64,000 bases of DNA from Prochlorococcus marinus. Its GTDB lineage: Bacteria; Cyanobacteriota; Cyanobacteriia; PCC-6307; Cyanobiaceae. Where the stretch lies: NCBI RefSeq assembly GCF_001180305.1, contig NZ_CVSX01000039.1, positions 1-64,000 on the forward strand. Reading direction: 5' to 3'. Positions 44,554 to 55,239 of the stretch are shown in pieces. Under the pieces are notes generated by a model. It saw only the letters and a list, made by a program, of their open reading frames with translations. It was not told where the DNA came from and searched no databases. The translations under genes were made by a program, and so were the position numbers. Within the stretch, counting starts at the first letter, position 1. The number at the start of each line of letters is the position of its first letter.

Positions 44554-47310
44554 TCAATTCAATAGTTCGAGTTTTTTAGTAATTCTCTCCTTTTGCACCG
44601 AACCCTCATTTAATTTAAATCTGCATTCATCAACAATATCTTTTGGAGCTTTATCGACGAAATTTTTATTAGATAATCTCTTATTTAAATTTTCTAATTC
44701 AATATTCACCTTTTTTAAATCCTTAGTTAACCTTTCCTTTAATGCATCTATATTTACAAAATCCTGAAAAGGTAAGTAAACCTCCAAATCACTAATTATC
44801 CCAGAAAAAGATTTAGCAAACTGATTTTTATCAACAGCATTAGTTTTAAAAATAAATACTTCAGAAGATTTAGTTAAGGTTTGAATATCGTCAACTAAAG
44901 TTTTTAAAAAATCAATCAATTCATCATTATCTGAAATTAAATATACAGGACCTTTTTCTGATGGCTTAAGACCTAATTCAGCTCTCAAATTTCTAATCAG
45001 CCTAATAATTTCAAAGAGTTGCTGAAAGGAATTATCAAGCTTATTATCAACAAATTTATTTTCATAAATTGGCCAATTTTGAAGAGATAATAGTGCATTA
45101 TCTGGTTTTAGTTGCAGTACATGCCAAAGTTCCTCAGTAATGTGTGGCATAAAAGGATGAATCATTACCAAAATATCATTGAGCACTTTTATTAAAACTT
45201 TTTCAAATATTTGTCTATTTTTAGTCACTTTATTATTAAACCTTTGTTTAGCAAATTCTACATACCAGTCACAAAAATCATTCCATGCAAATTCATATAG
45301 AAGTTTGGCAGATTCTCCCAATTTATATTCTTTCAACAAAGCGGCGACTTTTATATTTACCTGATTCAATTTCGATAAAATCCACTTATCACATAACTCT
45401 AAAGAAGTTTCATCATTCTCATTAAGCGAATAATTATTGTTAGAAGTTTTATTAATTAACACAAATTTAGTTGCATTCCATAATTTATTAGCAAAATTTC
45501 TTGAAGCTTCAACAGTTGAAGATGTATCTTTTTTCCTATCAAAATCAAGCCGGATATCTTGTCCAGCACCTGCAACTTCTCGAATTAAAGCAAATCGTAG
45601 AGCATCAGAACCATATTTATCAATTAATAGTATGGGATCAATACCATTACCTGAGCTTTTACTCATTTTTTTATTATTTTCATCTCGAACTAAACCATGA
45701 ATATAAACATCCTTAAAAGGAATCTTATTAGTAAATGTATTCCCCATCATTGTCATTCTGGCCACCCAAAAGAAAATAATATCGAAACCAGTAACAAGAA
45801 CATTATTTGGATACCATTTTTTAAAATCAGGATCATCTATATTTGGCCAACCAAGAGTTGAGAAAGGCCATAAACCACTTGAAAACCATGTATCCAAAAC
45901 ATCTTTATCACGAACCAATTTAATATTTGATCCAAATTTTTTATTAGCTTCGATTAAGGCATCTTCTTCATTTCTTGCAACGATATATGGAGTATTTTGT
46001 TCTATTGAGTCTTGAGATTCATCTAAAACGTACCATGCTGGTATTTGGTGTCCCCACCACAATTGCCGACTGATACACCAATCATTAATATTCTCTAACC
46101 AATCTTTATAAACTTTCTCCCAGCGTGGAGGAATAAACGATGGTTTTTTTGAATCAATTTCATTAAGACATTCTTGTGATATTTCATCCATTTTCAAAAA
46201 CCATTGTGTTGACAATAAAGGTTCAATTGGCACCTTACCTCTATCAGAAAAAGGAACAGTATGTTTATAATCCTCTATCTTTGTCAAAAGGCCTAATTTA
46301 TCCAATTCTTTGATAATTTTCTTTCTAGCCTCATATCTATCTAAGTTTTGAAAAATACCTGCATTAATATTTAAAGTTCCATCTTTGTTCATTACATTAA
46401 TCTGTTTTAAATTATGCCTTTTTCCTATAGCAAAATCATTTGGATCATGGGCTGGAGTAACTTTCACACAACCAGTACCAAAATCTTTATCAACATGTGA
46501 ATCAGCGATAATAGGTATTTCTCTATCAACGAAAGGGACTTTTACTTTGACGCCAATAAATTCTTTATATCTATCATCATCAGGATTAACTGCCACAGCA
46601 GTATCACCCAAAAGAGTTTCTGGTCTTGTTGTTGCAACTTCTAAGTACTTATCTAACTGTTCACCACTTTTAGAAATTAAAGGGTATTTAAAATGCCATA
46701 AATGACCATTTACTTCTTGCATTTCAACTTCAAGATCACTTACGGCAGATTGTGATTCAGGGCACCAATTAACCAAATATTCGCCTCTATAAATTAAATT
46801 CTTTTGATACAGAATATTAAAAGCCTCGATAACTGCTTCATTTAATTTTTGATCAAGAGTAAATCTTTCTCTAGTCCAGTCAACTGAGTATCCTATCCTT
46901 TTTAATTGAGAAACTATTCTTCCACCACTTTGTTCTTTCCAGTTCCATGCTCTTTTAAGAAATTCATCTCTTCCAATATCCTCGCTACTTTTGCCTTCAC
47001 TTTTTAATTGTTTTTCGAGAATAGTTTGAACAGCTATTGAAGCATGATCAGTTCCTGGTAAACATAAAACATTCTTACCTAAAAGTCTTTGAAAACGTAC
47101 TACAACATCTATTAAAGCCGTATTAAATGCATGCCCCATATGCAAAGATCCAGTTACATTTGGTGGCGGAATAACAACACAAAAAGGCTCCCCATCATTC
47201 TGAGGGTTAGGACTAAAAGCCTTTAGAATTTCCCATTTTTCTTGCCACTTTTTCTCTACTTCAAAAGGTGAATAATTCTCTAAGGATAATTGATCATTCA
47301 TCTCTGTCAT
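44554..47310 (-). CDS. valS: Valyl-tRNA synthetase
   Basis: Charges tRNA-Val and edits misactivated threonine. Class I signatures: HMGH at 57-60 in NVTGSLHMGHAFN, and KMSKS in NKKMSKSSGNG. The editing domain has TTRPETLLGDTAVAV, and the C-terminal coiled coil ends the protein (LKKVNIELENLNKRLSNKNF). The 918 residues are a normal length. The frame opens with TTG at 47316; I prefer the ATG at 47310, and ATG 47301 is also possible. A tRNA-Val lies about 450 bases upstream on the same strand. Confidence 0.97.
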   Translation of the reverse strand: MTEMNDQLSLENYSPFEVEKKWQEKWEILKAFSPNPQNDGEPFCVVIPPPNVTGSLHMGHAFNTALIDVVVRFQRLLGKNVLCLPGTDHASIAVQTILEKQLKSEGKSSEDIGRDEFLKRAWNWKEQSGGRIVSQLKRIGYSVDWTRERFTLDQKLNEAVIEAFNILYQKNLIYRGEYLVNWCPESQSAVSDLEVEMQEVNGHLWHFKYPLISKSGEQLDKYLEVATTRPETLLGDTAVAVNPDDDRYKEFIGVKVKVPFVDREIPIIADSHVDKDFGTGCVKVTPAHDPNDFAIGKRHNLKQINVMNKDGTLNINAGIFQNLDRYEARKKIIKELDKLGLLTKIEDYKHTVPFSDRGKVPIEPLLSTQWFLKMDEISQECLNEIDSKKPSFIPPRWEKVYKDWLENINDWCISRQLWWGHQIPAWYVLDESQDSIEQNTPYIVARNEEDALIEANKKFGSNIKLVRDKDVLDTWFSSGLWPFSTLGWPNIDDPDFKKWYPNNVLVTGFDIIFFWVARMTMMGNTFTNKIPFKDVYIHGLVRDENNKKMSKSSGNGIDPILLIDKYGSDALRFALIREVAGAGQDIRLDFDRKKDTSSTVEASRNFANKLWNATKFVLINKTSNNNYSLNENDETSLELCDKWILSKLNQVNIKVAALLKEYKLGESAKLLYEFAWNDFCDWYVEFAKQRFNNKVTKNRQIFEKVLIKVLNDILVMIHPFMPHITEELWHVLQLKPDNALLSLQNWPIYENKFVDNKLDNSFQQLFEIIRLIRNLRAELGLKPSEKGPVYLISDNDELIDFLKTLVDDIQTLTKSSEVFIFKTNAVDKNQFAKSFSGIISDLEVYLPFQDFVNIDALKERLTKDLKKVNIELENLNKRLSNKNFVDKAPKDIVDECRFKLNEGSVQKERITKKLELLN

Positions 47311-47407
47311 GTGCAAATTTTATTTCAATAAACTTTTTGTTTATTTTATCTTGAGAGCAGCCAATTAATGTAAATAATATTAGTTTGCAAAAAAAGACAC
47401 TTCCATT

Positions 47408-47749
47408 CTACAAAAGTTTGAAGCCAGAACCACAGGAACAACGTTTTGCATTTTTTGGTGTTGAAATAAGAAATCCACCACCGCTCAAGTCACCATAATA
47501 ATCTAATTTTAAATCTTTCAGTAAATTAAACTTTTTTACGTCCGCGTATAAAGTTACTCCTTCAGTTCTTGAGATAGGAGATCCATTACATGTACCTGGC
47601 CTTAATTTAATATGCATCCATCCTTCGGAACAATTTTTATCCTCTATTAAATCGATATGCATTTCTCCAGGAGAACCTCCAAATGAAGCTTGCCTAGATA
47701 GTTCTGAAGCAGCGCTTTGACTGATTGAAAGATTGACGATCTCAGTCAT
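47408..47749 (-). CDS. IscA/HesB-like iron-sulfur carrier
   Basis: A 113-residue protein of the A-type carrier fold, which hands iron-sulfur clusters to target proteins. Cysteines are at C40 (DKNCSEG), C104 and C106 (KRCSCGSGF), fitting the usual C...CxC arrangement, although the canonical GGCSG and CGCG contexts are altered. I use the ATG at 47749: the longer frame from 47794 runs into the tRNA-Val gene and its first 15 residues are not family-like. The conserved DLSGGGFLISTP precedes the last cysteines. It may serve photosystem or other Fe-S proteins; it is a divergent member. Confidence 0.85.
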   Translation of the reverse strand: MTEIVNLSISQSAASELSRQASFGGSPGEMHIDLIEDKNCSEGWMHIKLRPGTCNGSPISRTEGVTLYADVKKFNLLKDLKLDYYGDLSGGGFLISTPKNAKRCSCGSGFKLL

Positions 47750-47764
47750 TAGAAAAATAATAAA

Positions 47765-47836
<72 letters not shown>

Positions 47837-47934
47837 TTATGATAAATCATTCTAATAGATGAAGTTGAAAAATTTATACTAAGTATTTAAATATTTCATG
47901 ATTGAGGCAAAATTTAATTAATAAAATATATCCT

Positions 47935-48789
47935 ATGTTCTCAAACAATAGATATAAATTGGAAAATAATTCCGATTTAGAGACTATAAATAGTTTTAAA
48001 ATCTTAATATCTAATATAAAAGCATTAAAAGATAAAACTTGGGGCTGCCCATGGCAGAAAATACAGTCTCATATATCGTTGATCCCATTTCTGTATGAAG
48101 AAAGTAATGAATTGATAGATGCGATATATGAAAAAAATCCAGATAACATATGTGAAGAGTTAGGAGATCTTTTATTACAATTAATGCTTCATGCTGAAAT
48201 CGGTTACGAAGAAAAAGAATTTGCACTAAATGATGTTATAAAAAATTTAAATAAGAAAATTATTAATAGACATCCATATATTTTTAACAAAAAAGAAAAA
48301 GTATCATTAAAAAAATCACAACAGATTTGGAGAAATATAAAAAATTTAGAAAAAAAAGCACCTTATATGAAATCTTCAATTAGTGGAAATTTAAATTTGA
48401 AAATTAAAAATTTACCCCCAACGATTGGTACAAATAAAATCACAAATGTTGTTAAAGAGCATGGTTTCAAGTGGGAAAGTGCTGATGAGATTTTTAAAAA
48501 GTTAGAAGAAGAGATAAATGAATTAAAAGAGGCAATTAAATGCAAAAATGATTCAGAGATAAAAAATGAATTTGGGGATATTTACTTTACCCTTCTAAAT
48601 CTCTCAAACTTTTTAAAAATAAATCCTGAGTCAGCTCTTCAAAAAACTAATATAAAATTTTTAGACAGATTTTCAATCGTCGAAGAGCATGCAGGAGATA
48701 ATATTAAAAAACAAACTCCCAAAGACTTTCAACGTTTTTGGCAAATAGCCAAGCAAAAACTGTCAGGAAAAATCCCTAAAAGCAAATGA
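47935..48789 (+). CDS. mazG: Nucleoside triphosphate pyrophosphohydrolase
   Basis: Hydrolyses NTPs and dNTPs to monophosphates and pyrophosphate, clearing damaged nucleotides or modulating ppGpp. The 284 residues hold two MazG domains: residues about 25-120 with CPWQKIQSH, YEESNELIDAI and CEELGDLLLQLMLHAEI, and about 165-260 with FKWESADEIFKKLEEEINELKEAI and FGDIYFTLLNL. The metal-binding EExxE...ExxD pattern is present in both. I use ATG 47935; a TTG frame start at 47902 adds 11 residues. The gene ends in ATGA, overlapping speE. Cyanophages also carry mazG, but this is the host-type two-domain form. Confidence 0.93.
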   Translation: MFSNNRYKLENNSDLETINSFKILISNIKALKDKTWGCPWQKIQSHISLIPFLYEESNELIDAIYEKNPDNICEELGDLLLQLMLHAEIGYEEKEFALNDVIKNLNKKIINRHPYIFNKKEKVSLKKSQQIWRNIKNLEKKAPYMKSSISGNLNLKIKNLPPTIGTNKITNVVKEHGFKWESADEIFKKLEEEINELKEAIKCKNDSEIKNEFGDIYFTLLNLSNFLKINPESALQKTNIKFLDRFSIVEEHAGDNIKKQTPKDFQRFWQIAKQKLSGKIPKSK

Positions 48790-49637
48790 AAAATATTACA
48801 ACATGGATAGATGAATATCATAAAGGCTCAAGATTCGGCCTAAATGGGAAAATTCTAATTAAAAAAACCTCAAAATATCAAGAAATTATTGTTATTGAAA
48901 ATAAATATTATGGTAAAGCTTTAATGTTAGATGGTTGCTGGATGACATCATTAAAAGACGAAAAATATTACCATGAGTGTCTTGTGCATCCTGCATTAAG
49001 TAGCATTGACGAAAAATCTAATGTACTAATTATTGGCGGCGGTGACGGTGGTACTATAAGAGAATGCGTTAAATATACTCAAATATCAAAAATTGATCTA
49101 GTAGAAATCGATGAGGAGGTAATCAAAATATCTAAAAAATTTCTAAAAGAAATTGGAGGCGAAGCATGGAATGACAAAAGATTAGAAATATATATTGATG
49201 ATGGTGTTGAATGGGTTAAAAAAACAAGAGATAATTTTTACGACGTTATATTTATAGATTGTTCAGATCCCTCAGAATTTTCAAATTTATTATTTTCAGA
49301 TTCTTTTTATGAAGAATGTAAAAGAATACTTACACCAAAGGGGATATTAGCAACGCAAAGCGAATCTCCTGAATCCTTCAAAAATATTCACATAAATATT
49401 TTGAAAACCCTAAAAAATTTATTTAAAGTTTCTGAAACTATGTATTCCTTTGTGCCTATATATCCAAGCGGGATTTGGAGTTGGACATTCGCTTCTTCAG
49501 AAGATCTAAATTTATCTAAGCAAAATTATGATGAAGTCCTAAAAATAGAAAAAGAATGTAAAATTTGGAATTTAAATTTTCAAAATGCAGCATTCAAAAT
49601 GATGCCAAATAAAATTATAAAAGAACTAAATTCATAA
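48786..49637 (+). CDS. speE: Spermidine synthase
   Basis: Transfers an aminopropyl group from decarboxylated SAM to putrescine. The 283 residues match: the Glu/Gln-binding N-terminal beta part with SKYQEIIVIENKYYGKALMLDG, dcSAM-binding GGGDGG (84-89), LVEIDEEVIKISKKFL, and the catalytic aspartate region FIDCSDPSE. Later IYPSGIWSWTFAS is typical. It overlaps mazG by 4 bases and is followed by speB after 1 base, so translation is probably coupled. The pair makes putrescine and then spermidine. Confidence 0.95.
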   Translation: MKNITTWIDEYHKGSRFGLNGKILIKKTSKYQEIIVIENKYYGKALMLDGCWMTSLKDEKYYHECLVHPALSSIDEKSNVLIIGGGDGGTIRECVKYTQISKIDLVEIDEEVIKISKKFLKEIGGEAWNDKRLEIYIDDGVEWVKKTRDNFYDVIFIDCSDPSEFSNLLFSDSFYEECKRILTPKGILATQSESPESFKNIHINILKTLKNLFKVSETMYSFVPIYPSGIWSWTFASSEDLNLSKQNYDEVLKIEKECKIWNLNFQNAAFKMMPNKIIKELNS

Positions 49638-49638
49638 G

Positions 49639-50520
49639 ATGACAAAAAATTTATTTGATAACGAAAATGCAATTTATATGGGAGCAAAAAGAAGTCCTGA
49701 GAATTGCTCAATTGGTATATTTGGGGTTAATTATGACGGAACATGTTCGTTTAAACCAGGAACAAGATTTGGTCCAGAAGCAATAAGACAAGTCAGTTCT
49801 TGTTTAGAAACATATTGTCCAAAAATAAAAAAAGATTTAGAGGATATTATGTATGTTGATTTTGGTTCAATACTACTTGATAAAAATGACTCAAAGTCCG
49901 TTATTGAATCGGTTAAATCAGCAACAAATTATTTAATTAGTAAACGCCTTAGTCCTATTATGCTTGGAGGCGAACACTCCATTACAAGAGGTGCTATTGA
50001 AGCATTAGTAAAAAAATATCCAGATTTGATATTGGTTCAACTTGATGCTCATGCAGATTTAAGAGAATCATATATAGGAAATGAACATAGTCATGCTTGT
50101 ACTATGAAAAGATGCTTAGAAGTGCTACCTGAAAAGAAAATTTTACAAGTAGGAATTAGAAGTGGGACTAAGGAAGAATTTGAAATTATGCATAACAACA
50201 ACCAATTAGTTAACTTTAGTCCAGGCGGAAATGCACATGAGTTAAAACAAGCTCTTCTACCATACGCTAAGTCTCCAATCTATTTAACAATAGATTTAGA
50301 TTGGTTTGATCCCAGTTTATTAGCAGGGACGGGCACTCCAGAACCAGGAGGATTTTTTTGGAATGATTTTGAAGAAATACTGAAAACGTTAAAAGACTTT
50401 AGGACTGTTGCTTCAGATATTGTGGAATTATCTCCAGAAATTGATAAAAGCGGAGTAAGTAGCATAGTTGCAGCCAAAGTACTTAGAAGCTTAATTTTGT
50501 CATTAGAAAATATGCAATAA
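49639..50520 (+). CDS. speB: Agmatinase (ureohydrolase family)
   Basis: Releases urea from agmatine to give putrescine, which speE next to it uses. The binuclear manganese site is read from GGEHS (H113), D136-A-H138-A-D140, and DLDWFDPSLLAGTG. The substrate-side segment NYDGTCSFKPGTRFGP is also present. The 293 residues are normal for agmatinase; related guanidinobutyrase or arginase activity cannot be excluded from sequence, but the speE context supports agmatinase. Confidence 0.9.
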   Translation: MTKNLFDNENAIYMGAKRSPENCSIGIFGVNYDGTCSFKPGTRFGPEAIRQVSSCLETYCPKIKKDLEDIMYVDFGSILLDKNDSKSVIESVKSATNYLISKRLSPIMLGGEHSITRGAIEALVKKYPDLILVQLDAHADLRESYIGNEHSHACTMKRCLEVLPEKKILQVGIRSGTKEEFEIMHNNNQLVNFSPGGNAHELKQALLPYAKSPIYLTIDLDWFDPSLLAGTGTPEPGGFFWNDFEEILKTLKDFRTVASDIVELSPEIDKSGVSSIVAAKVLRSLILSLENMQ

Positions 50521-50570
50521 AAAATTTCTAAACTACAGTGTAAAAATACTAAATACAAACTAAATATTTC

Positions 50571-51683
50571 ATGGATTTGCTAAAAAGTCCTCTTTATTCA
50601 AAATATGTTGAATCCAATGCAAAATTAGTGGATTTTGCAGGTTGGGAAATGCCCATATCATTTTCAGGATTAATTAAAGAGCATGAATCAGTTAGATCTT
50701 CAGCAGGATTATTTGATATTTCTCACATGGGGGTTATATCAGTTAAGGGAATCAATCCAAAGGATTATATTCAAAAACTTTTTCCTACTAATTTATACTC
50801 CTTTTCTGAGGGCCAGGGGCTTTATACAGTAATGCTGAATGATAAAGGAGGAATAATAGATGACTTAATAATTTATGACCTTGGTATACAAGAAAATGAT
50901 AAATCAGAATTATTGTTAATAGTTAATGCAAGTAGATATGAAGAAGATTTTCAGTGGATAAAAAATAATTTAAATAAATATGATATTTCGATAACAAACT
51001 TTAAAAAAGACAAAGTACTTTTAGCACTACAGGGGAAAAACTCATTCGATTTATTTGAAGAATGGATTGAATCTTCAATCTCACATATCCCTAACTTTGG
51101 ATGCGAATATAAAATTTTTGAACATATTGCGCCTAAAGAAAAAATTTTCTTCTCAAAGACAGGATATACAGGCGAAAATGGTCTAGAAATACTTTTATCT
51201 AAAAAAGCAGCAATTAATTTATGGGATTTCTCCATTTCCAAAAATGTTGAACCTTGTGGTTTAGGAGCTAGAGATACTCTTAGACTTGAAGCAGGCATGC
51301 ATCTTTATGGTCAAGACATAAATGAAGAAACTTCTCCATATGAAGCAGGGTTAGGCTGGCTAGTACATCTAGAAAATAATCACGAATTCTTTGGAAGAGG
51401 ATTTCTTGAAGAGCAGTCAAAATTAGGTATTCAAAAGAAGTTAGTTGGTCTCTCTATAGAGGGTAAAGCAATTGGAAGAAAAGGTTGCGCAGTGCTTAAA
51501 GGTGAAGAAAATATTGGCAGTATCACAAGCGGCAGTTGGTCTCCAACTAAACAACAAGCTATAGCATTTGCATACATCAATACTTCGCATGCCTTAATAG
51601 ATAATGAAGTTCAAATATTAATAAGAGGCAAAAAATTTAAAGGAGTCATAACAAAAAGAGCGTTTTATAAAAAAAATTATTAA
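50571..51683 (+). CDS. gcvT: Aminomethyltransferase, glycine cleavage T protein
   Basis: Moves the methylene group from GcvH-bound intermediate to tetrahydrofolate and releases ammonia. The 370 residues include [21 protein letters not shown], the [10 protein letters not shown] segment, [20 protein letters not shown] with the catalytic aspartate, the [34 protein letters not shown] region (in shorter pieces [16 protein letters not shown]), and [11 protein letters not shown]. No glycine riboswitch can be seen in the 50-base gap upstream. gcvP and gcvH are 17 kb away on the other strand. Confidence 0.97.
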   Translation: MDLLKSPLYSKYVESNAKLVDFAGWEMPISFSGLIKEHESVRSSAGLFDISHMGVISVKGINPKDYIQKLFPTNLYSFSEGQGLYTVMLNDKGGIIDDLIIYDLGIQENDKSELLLIVNASRYEEDFQWIKNNLNKYDISITNFKKDKVLLALQGKNSFDLFEEWIESSISHIPNFGCEYKIFEHIAPKEKIFFSKTGYTGENGLEILLSKKAAINLWDFSISKNVEPCGLGARDTLRLEAGMHLYGQDINEETSPYEAGLGWLVHLENNHEFFGRGFLEEQSKLGIQKKLVGLSIEGKAIGRKGCAVLKGEENIGSITSGSWSPTKQQAIAFAYINTSHALIDNEVQILIRGKKFKGVITKRAFYKKNY

Positions 51684-51738
51684 CTAAATTTACCCTTAAA
51701 GAATTATTATAAGTTATTGATGAATAAATCATACTTAG

Positions 51739-53535
51739 ATGAGAAACAAAATTTGCAAAGAACTCAATAATACAGATATTGGTAAATTAGTTAATTTATG
51801 CGGATGGGTAGATAGAAGAAGAGATCATGGTGGTGTAATTTTTATTGATTTAAGAGACCATAGTGGATTCCTACAAATAACAATTAACCCCGATGATGGT
51901 GCAGATCTTTTTAAACAGGCAGAAACTCTAAGAAATGAGACAGTAATAATGGTTAGCGGAATTATTAATGAAAGGCCCAAAGATTCCATAAATGCAAATT
52001 TAAGTACTGGAGAAATAGAGCTTAAGGTTAAAAATTTGCAAATTCTCAACCAAATTAAAAAAAACTTACCTTTTCCAGTGTCTATACATGATTATGAAAA
52101 TACAAAAGAGGAACTTAGATTAAAATATAGATACCTTGATTTAAGAAGGGGAAAATTACTAGAAAATTTAAAAACAAGACATAAAATTATCAAAGTTGCT
52201 AGAGAATTTCTTGATAATTTTGGATTTACAGAAGTAGAAACCCCATTACTTACAAAGTCAACTCCAGAAGGCGCTCGAGATTTTCTTGTTCCTGCACGTC
52301 TTTCAAATGGAGAATTTTTTGCTTTACCTCAATCCCCACAACTATTTAAACAACTTTTAATGGTTGGAGGCCTGGACAAGTATTATCAAATCGCAAAATG
52401 TTTCCGTGATGAAGACTTAAGGGCAGATAGACAGCCAGAGTTTACGCAATTAGATATTGAGATGAGCTTTATTAGTGAAGAAGAGATAATTTCTTTTAAT
52501 GAAAGTCTCATAAAAAAAATATGGAAAGAAGTGTTGAATATTAATTTTAATAATGCTTTTCCAAGAATGTCATGGCAGACAGCAATGGATAATTACGGTA
52601 CTGATAGACCAGATACTAGATATCAAATGTTATTAAAAGATTTAGGAGGAGTATTAGGTGATATTGGATTTAATATTTTCACCAAGGCAATTAAGTCTGG
52701 AGGTTATATAAAATCCATAACAGTCAAAGGAGGTAATTCAAGTATTAGCAACGTAAGAATTAAACCAGGAGGTGACATCTTCCAAGTAGCTCAAGATGCT
52801 GGAGCTGGTGGATTGGCCTTTATAAGGGTCAAAGGAGATGAACTTGAGACTATTGGGGCAATTAAAAATAATTTAAATGAAGATCATATAGCTGATATTT
52901 TAAAAATAACAGAAGCAAAAGATGGAGATTTAATCCTATTAGGAGCTGGAGATAAACAAATTGTCAATCAGTCATTAGATAGGGTTAGACAATATATCGC
53001 AAAAGACTTAAATCTCATTGATAAAAATAAATGGAATTTCTTATGGGTAACTGACTTCCCGATGTTTGAAAGAAATGAAGAGGAAAATAGATATGAAGCT
53101 TTACATCATCCGTTTTGTGCTCCAAAAAATATAAAATCTGAAGATTCTGAAAACTTTAAAAAAGAAATTGAGAGCTCTACTGCAAATGCTTATGACTTAG
53201 TTCTTAATGGATTGGAGTTAGGAGGTGGCTCTTTACGTATTCATGAAGCGAACTTACAAAGAGAGGTTCTGAAAACAGTAGGACTTACTGATAAAGAGAT
53301 TGATGAAAAATTTGGATTTTTAATTGAAGCCTTAGAAATGGGTGCTCCTCCTCATGGTGGAATAGCGTTTGGATTAGATCGTATTACCATGCTGATCATT
53401 GGTGCAGATTCAATCAGAGAAACCATTGCTTTTCCAAAAAATCAACAAGCAAAATGTCTTCTCACAAATGCACCTTCAAATGTCACTAAATCACAATTAA
53501 AAGAATTAGATATTGAAATAACAATTGATGAATAA
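51739..53535 (+). CDS. aspS: Aspartyl-tRNA synthetase
   Basis: Class II synthetase for tRNA-Asp. The 598 residues show the N-terminal OB fold ([21 protein letters not shown]), the flipping-loop and class II motif 2 [20 protein letters not shown], the bacterial insertion (GAD) domain in the middle, and motif 3 in [15 protein letters not shown] near the end. Length is that of bacterial-type AspRS. It precedes pyrG with a 75-base gap. Confidence 0.98.
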   Translation: MRNKICKELNNTDIGKLVNLCGWVDRRRDHGGVIFIDLRDHSGFLQITINPDDGADLFKQAETLRNETVIMVSGIINERPKDSINANLSTGEIELKVKNLQILNQIKKNLPFPVSIHDYENTKEELRLKYRYLDLRRGKLLENLKTRHKIIKVAREFLDNFGFTEVETPLLTKSTPEGARDFLVPARLSNGEFFALPQSPQLFKQLLMVGGLDKYYQIAKCFRDEDLRADRQPEFTQLDIEMSFISEEEIISFNESLIKKIWKEVLNINFNNAFPRMSWQTAMDNYGTDRPDTRYQMLLKDLGGVLGDIGFNIFTKAIKSGGYIKSITVKGGNSSISNVRIKPGGDIFQVAQDAGAGGLAFIRVKGDELETIGAIKNNLNEDHIADILKITEAKDGDLILLGAGDKQIVNQSLDRVRQYIAKDLNLIDKNKWNFLWVTDFPMFERNEEENRYEALHHPFCAPKNIKSEDSENFKKEIESSTANAYDLVLNGLELGGGSLRIHEANLQREVLKTVGLTDKEIDEKFGFLIEALEMGAPPHGGIAFGLDRITMLIIGADSIRETIAFPKNQQAKCLLTNAPSNVTKSQLKELDIEITIDE

Positions 53536-53581
53536 GAATATATATGGATGTTCTAAAATTTTTTTGTTTAAATAAAATATA

Positions 53582-53587
53582 AGGAGG
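53582..53587 (+). promoter_or_regulatory. AGGAGG upstream of pyrG at unusual distance
   Basis: A full AGGAGG lies 23 bases before the pyrG ATG, too far for a normal ribosome site. Two bases after it is a GTG that opens a three-codon frame (GTG CTT AAT TAA) in phase with pyrG. It may be a remnant, a leader ORF, or an unrelated purine run. Confidence 0.3.
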
Positions 53588-53610
53588 CTGTGCTTAATTA
53601 AAAATATTTA

Positions 53611-55221
53611 ATGTCAAAATTTGTATTTGTCACCGGAGGAGTAGTTTCTAGCATAGGTAAAGGGATTGTAGCTGCAAGCTTAGGAAGATTATTAAAATCT
53701 AGAGGATATAGTGTTTCAATATTAAAACTAGATCCATATTTAAATGTTGATCCAGGAACAATGAGCCCTTTCCAACATGGAGAAGTATTTGTAACTGAAG
53801 ATGGAGCTGAAACCGATCTAGATTTAGGACACTATGAAAGATTTACTGATACTGCAATGACTAGGTTAAATAGTGTGACTACGGGATCTATCTATCAAGC
53901 AGTTATCAATAAAGAAAGAAGAGGTAGTTATGATGGTGGAACTGTGCAAGTAATACCTCACATAACGGGAGAAATAAGAGAAAGAATTCATAGAGTAGCC
54001 GCCAACAGTAATGCAGATATTATTATTACTGAAATTGGTGGAACAGTTGGTGATATTGAATCTCTACCTTTTTTAGAGGCAATAAGAGAATTCAAAAATG
54101 ATGTCAATAGGAACGATGTTGCATACATACACGTAACATTGCTTCCTTACATCAAAACCTCTGGCGAAATAAAAACTAAACCAACACAACATTCAGTGAA
54201 AGAATTAAGATCAATTGGAATTCAGCCAGATTTACTTGTATGCCGAAGTGATAAATCTATCAATGAAGCTCTTAAAAAGAAGCTTAGTGGTTTTTGCGGT
54301 GTCAGTATCAACTCTGTAATTGAAGCTTTAGACGCAGACAGTATTTATTCTGTACCTCTTTCTTTAAAAAAAGAAGGTTTATGCAAAGAAACCTTGAAGT
54401 ATTTAGACCTTGAAGATAAGAAATGTGATTTGAAAAATTGGGAGCAACTAATACACAACCTAAGAAATCCTGGAGCTCCAATCAAAGTTGCGTTAGTAGG
54501 TAAATACATTGAACTTGGAGATGCATATTTATCCGTTGTTGAGGCTTTAAGACATGCATGCATTGAACAAAAGGCTTTATTAGATTTACATTGGGTAAGT
54601 GCTGAAATGATAGAAAAAAATTCAGCAGAAACTTACTTAAATAATGTTGATGCAATTGTCGTACCCGGGGGATTTGGCAATAGAGGAGTAAATGGAAAAA
54701 TTTCGGCTATAAAATTCGCAAGAGAAAATAAAATTCCATTTTTAGGTTTGTGCCTTGGTATGCAATGTGCAGTTATAGAATGGGCCAGGAATGTAGCTAA
54801 TCTTCCAGATGCATCTAGTTCAGAACTAGACCCAAACACAACCAATCCAGTGATACATTTATTACCAGAACAAGAAGATGTTGTTGATTTAGGTGGGACA
54901 ATGAGACTCGGAGTTTATCCATGTAGATTGACAAAAAATACAACTGGAAAAAACTTATATGCTGAGGATGTTATTTATGAGAGACATCGACATAGATACG
55001 AATTTAATAATTACTACAAACAAAGTTTTTTAGATTCTGGATACAAAATTAGTGGTACATCACCAGATGGCAGATTAGTTGAGTTAATTGAGTTAGAAAA
55101 TCATCCATACTTCTTAGCATGTCAATATCATCCTGAGTTTTTATCACGCCCTGGCAAACCTCATCCTTTATTTAAAGGTTTAATAAAAGCGTCTCAAGAT
55201 AAGTTAACTCAATCAAATTAA
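53611..55221 (+). CDS. pyrG: CTP synthase
   Basis: Makes CTP from UTP, ATP and glutamine. The 536 residues split into the synthetase domain, with [19 protein letters not shown] (5-23) and [19 protein letters not shown], and a C-terminal class I glutamine amidotransferase with the catalytic cysteine in [14 protein letters not shown] and the His-Glu pair in [18 protein letters not shown]. The ATG at 53611 is preceded in frame by a TAA 9 bases upstream, so the start is certain. Confidence 0.98.
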   Translation: MSKFVFVTGGVVSSIGKGIVAASLGRLLKSRGYSVSILKLDPYLNVDPGTMSPFQHGEVFVTEDGAETDLDLGHYERFTDTAMTRLNSVTTGSIYQAVINKERRGSYDGGTVQVIPHITGEIRERIHRVAANSNADIIITEIGGTVGDIESLPFLEAIREFKNDVNRNDVAYIHVTLLPYIKTSGEIKTKPTQHSVKELRSIGIQPDLLVCRSDKSINEALKKKLSGFCGVSINSVIEALDADSIYSVPLSLKKEGLCKETLKYLDLEDKKCDLKNWEQLIHNLRNPGAPIKVALVGKYIELGDAYLSVVEALRHACIEQKALLDLHWVSAEMIEKNSAETYLNNVDAIVVPGGFGNRGVNGKISAIKFARENKIPFLGLCLGMQCAVIEWARNVANLPDASSSELDPNTTNPVIHLLPEQEDVVDLGGTMRLGVYPCRLTKNTTGKNLYAEDVIYERHRHRYEFNNYYKQSFLDSGYKISGTSPDGRLVELIELENHPYFLACQYHPEFLSRPGKPHPLFKGLIKASQDKLTQSN

Positions 55222-55239
55222 TATTCTTTATTTTTTTGA

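Noticed and set aside
47902-47934. TTG start of mazG adding 11 residues
   Set aside because: ATG 47935 gives a normal MazG start; the extra residues show no family similarity that I recognise.
50521-50570. Glycine riboswitch before gcvT
   Set aside because: The gap is only 50 bases and AT-rich, with no aptamer-like G/C helices; nor is one visible in the 2- and 45-base gaps of the gcvH-gcvP unit.
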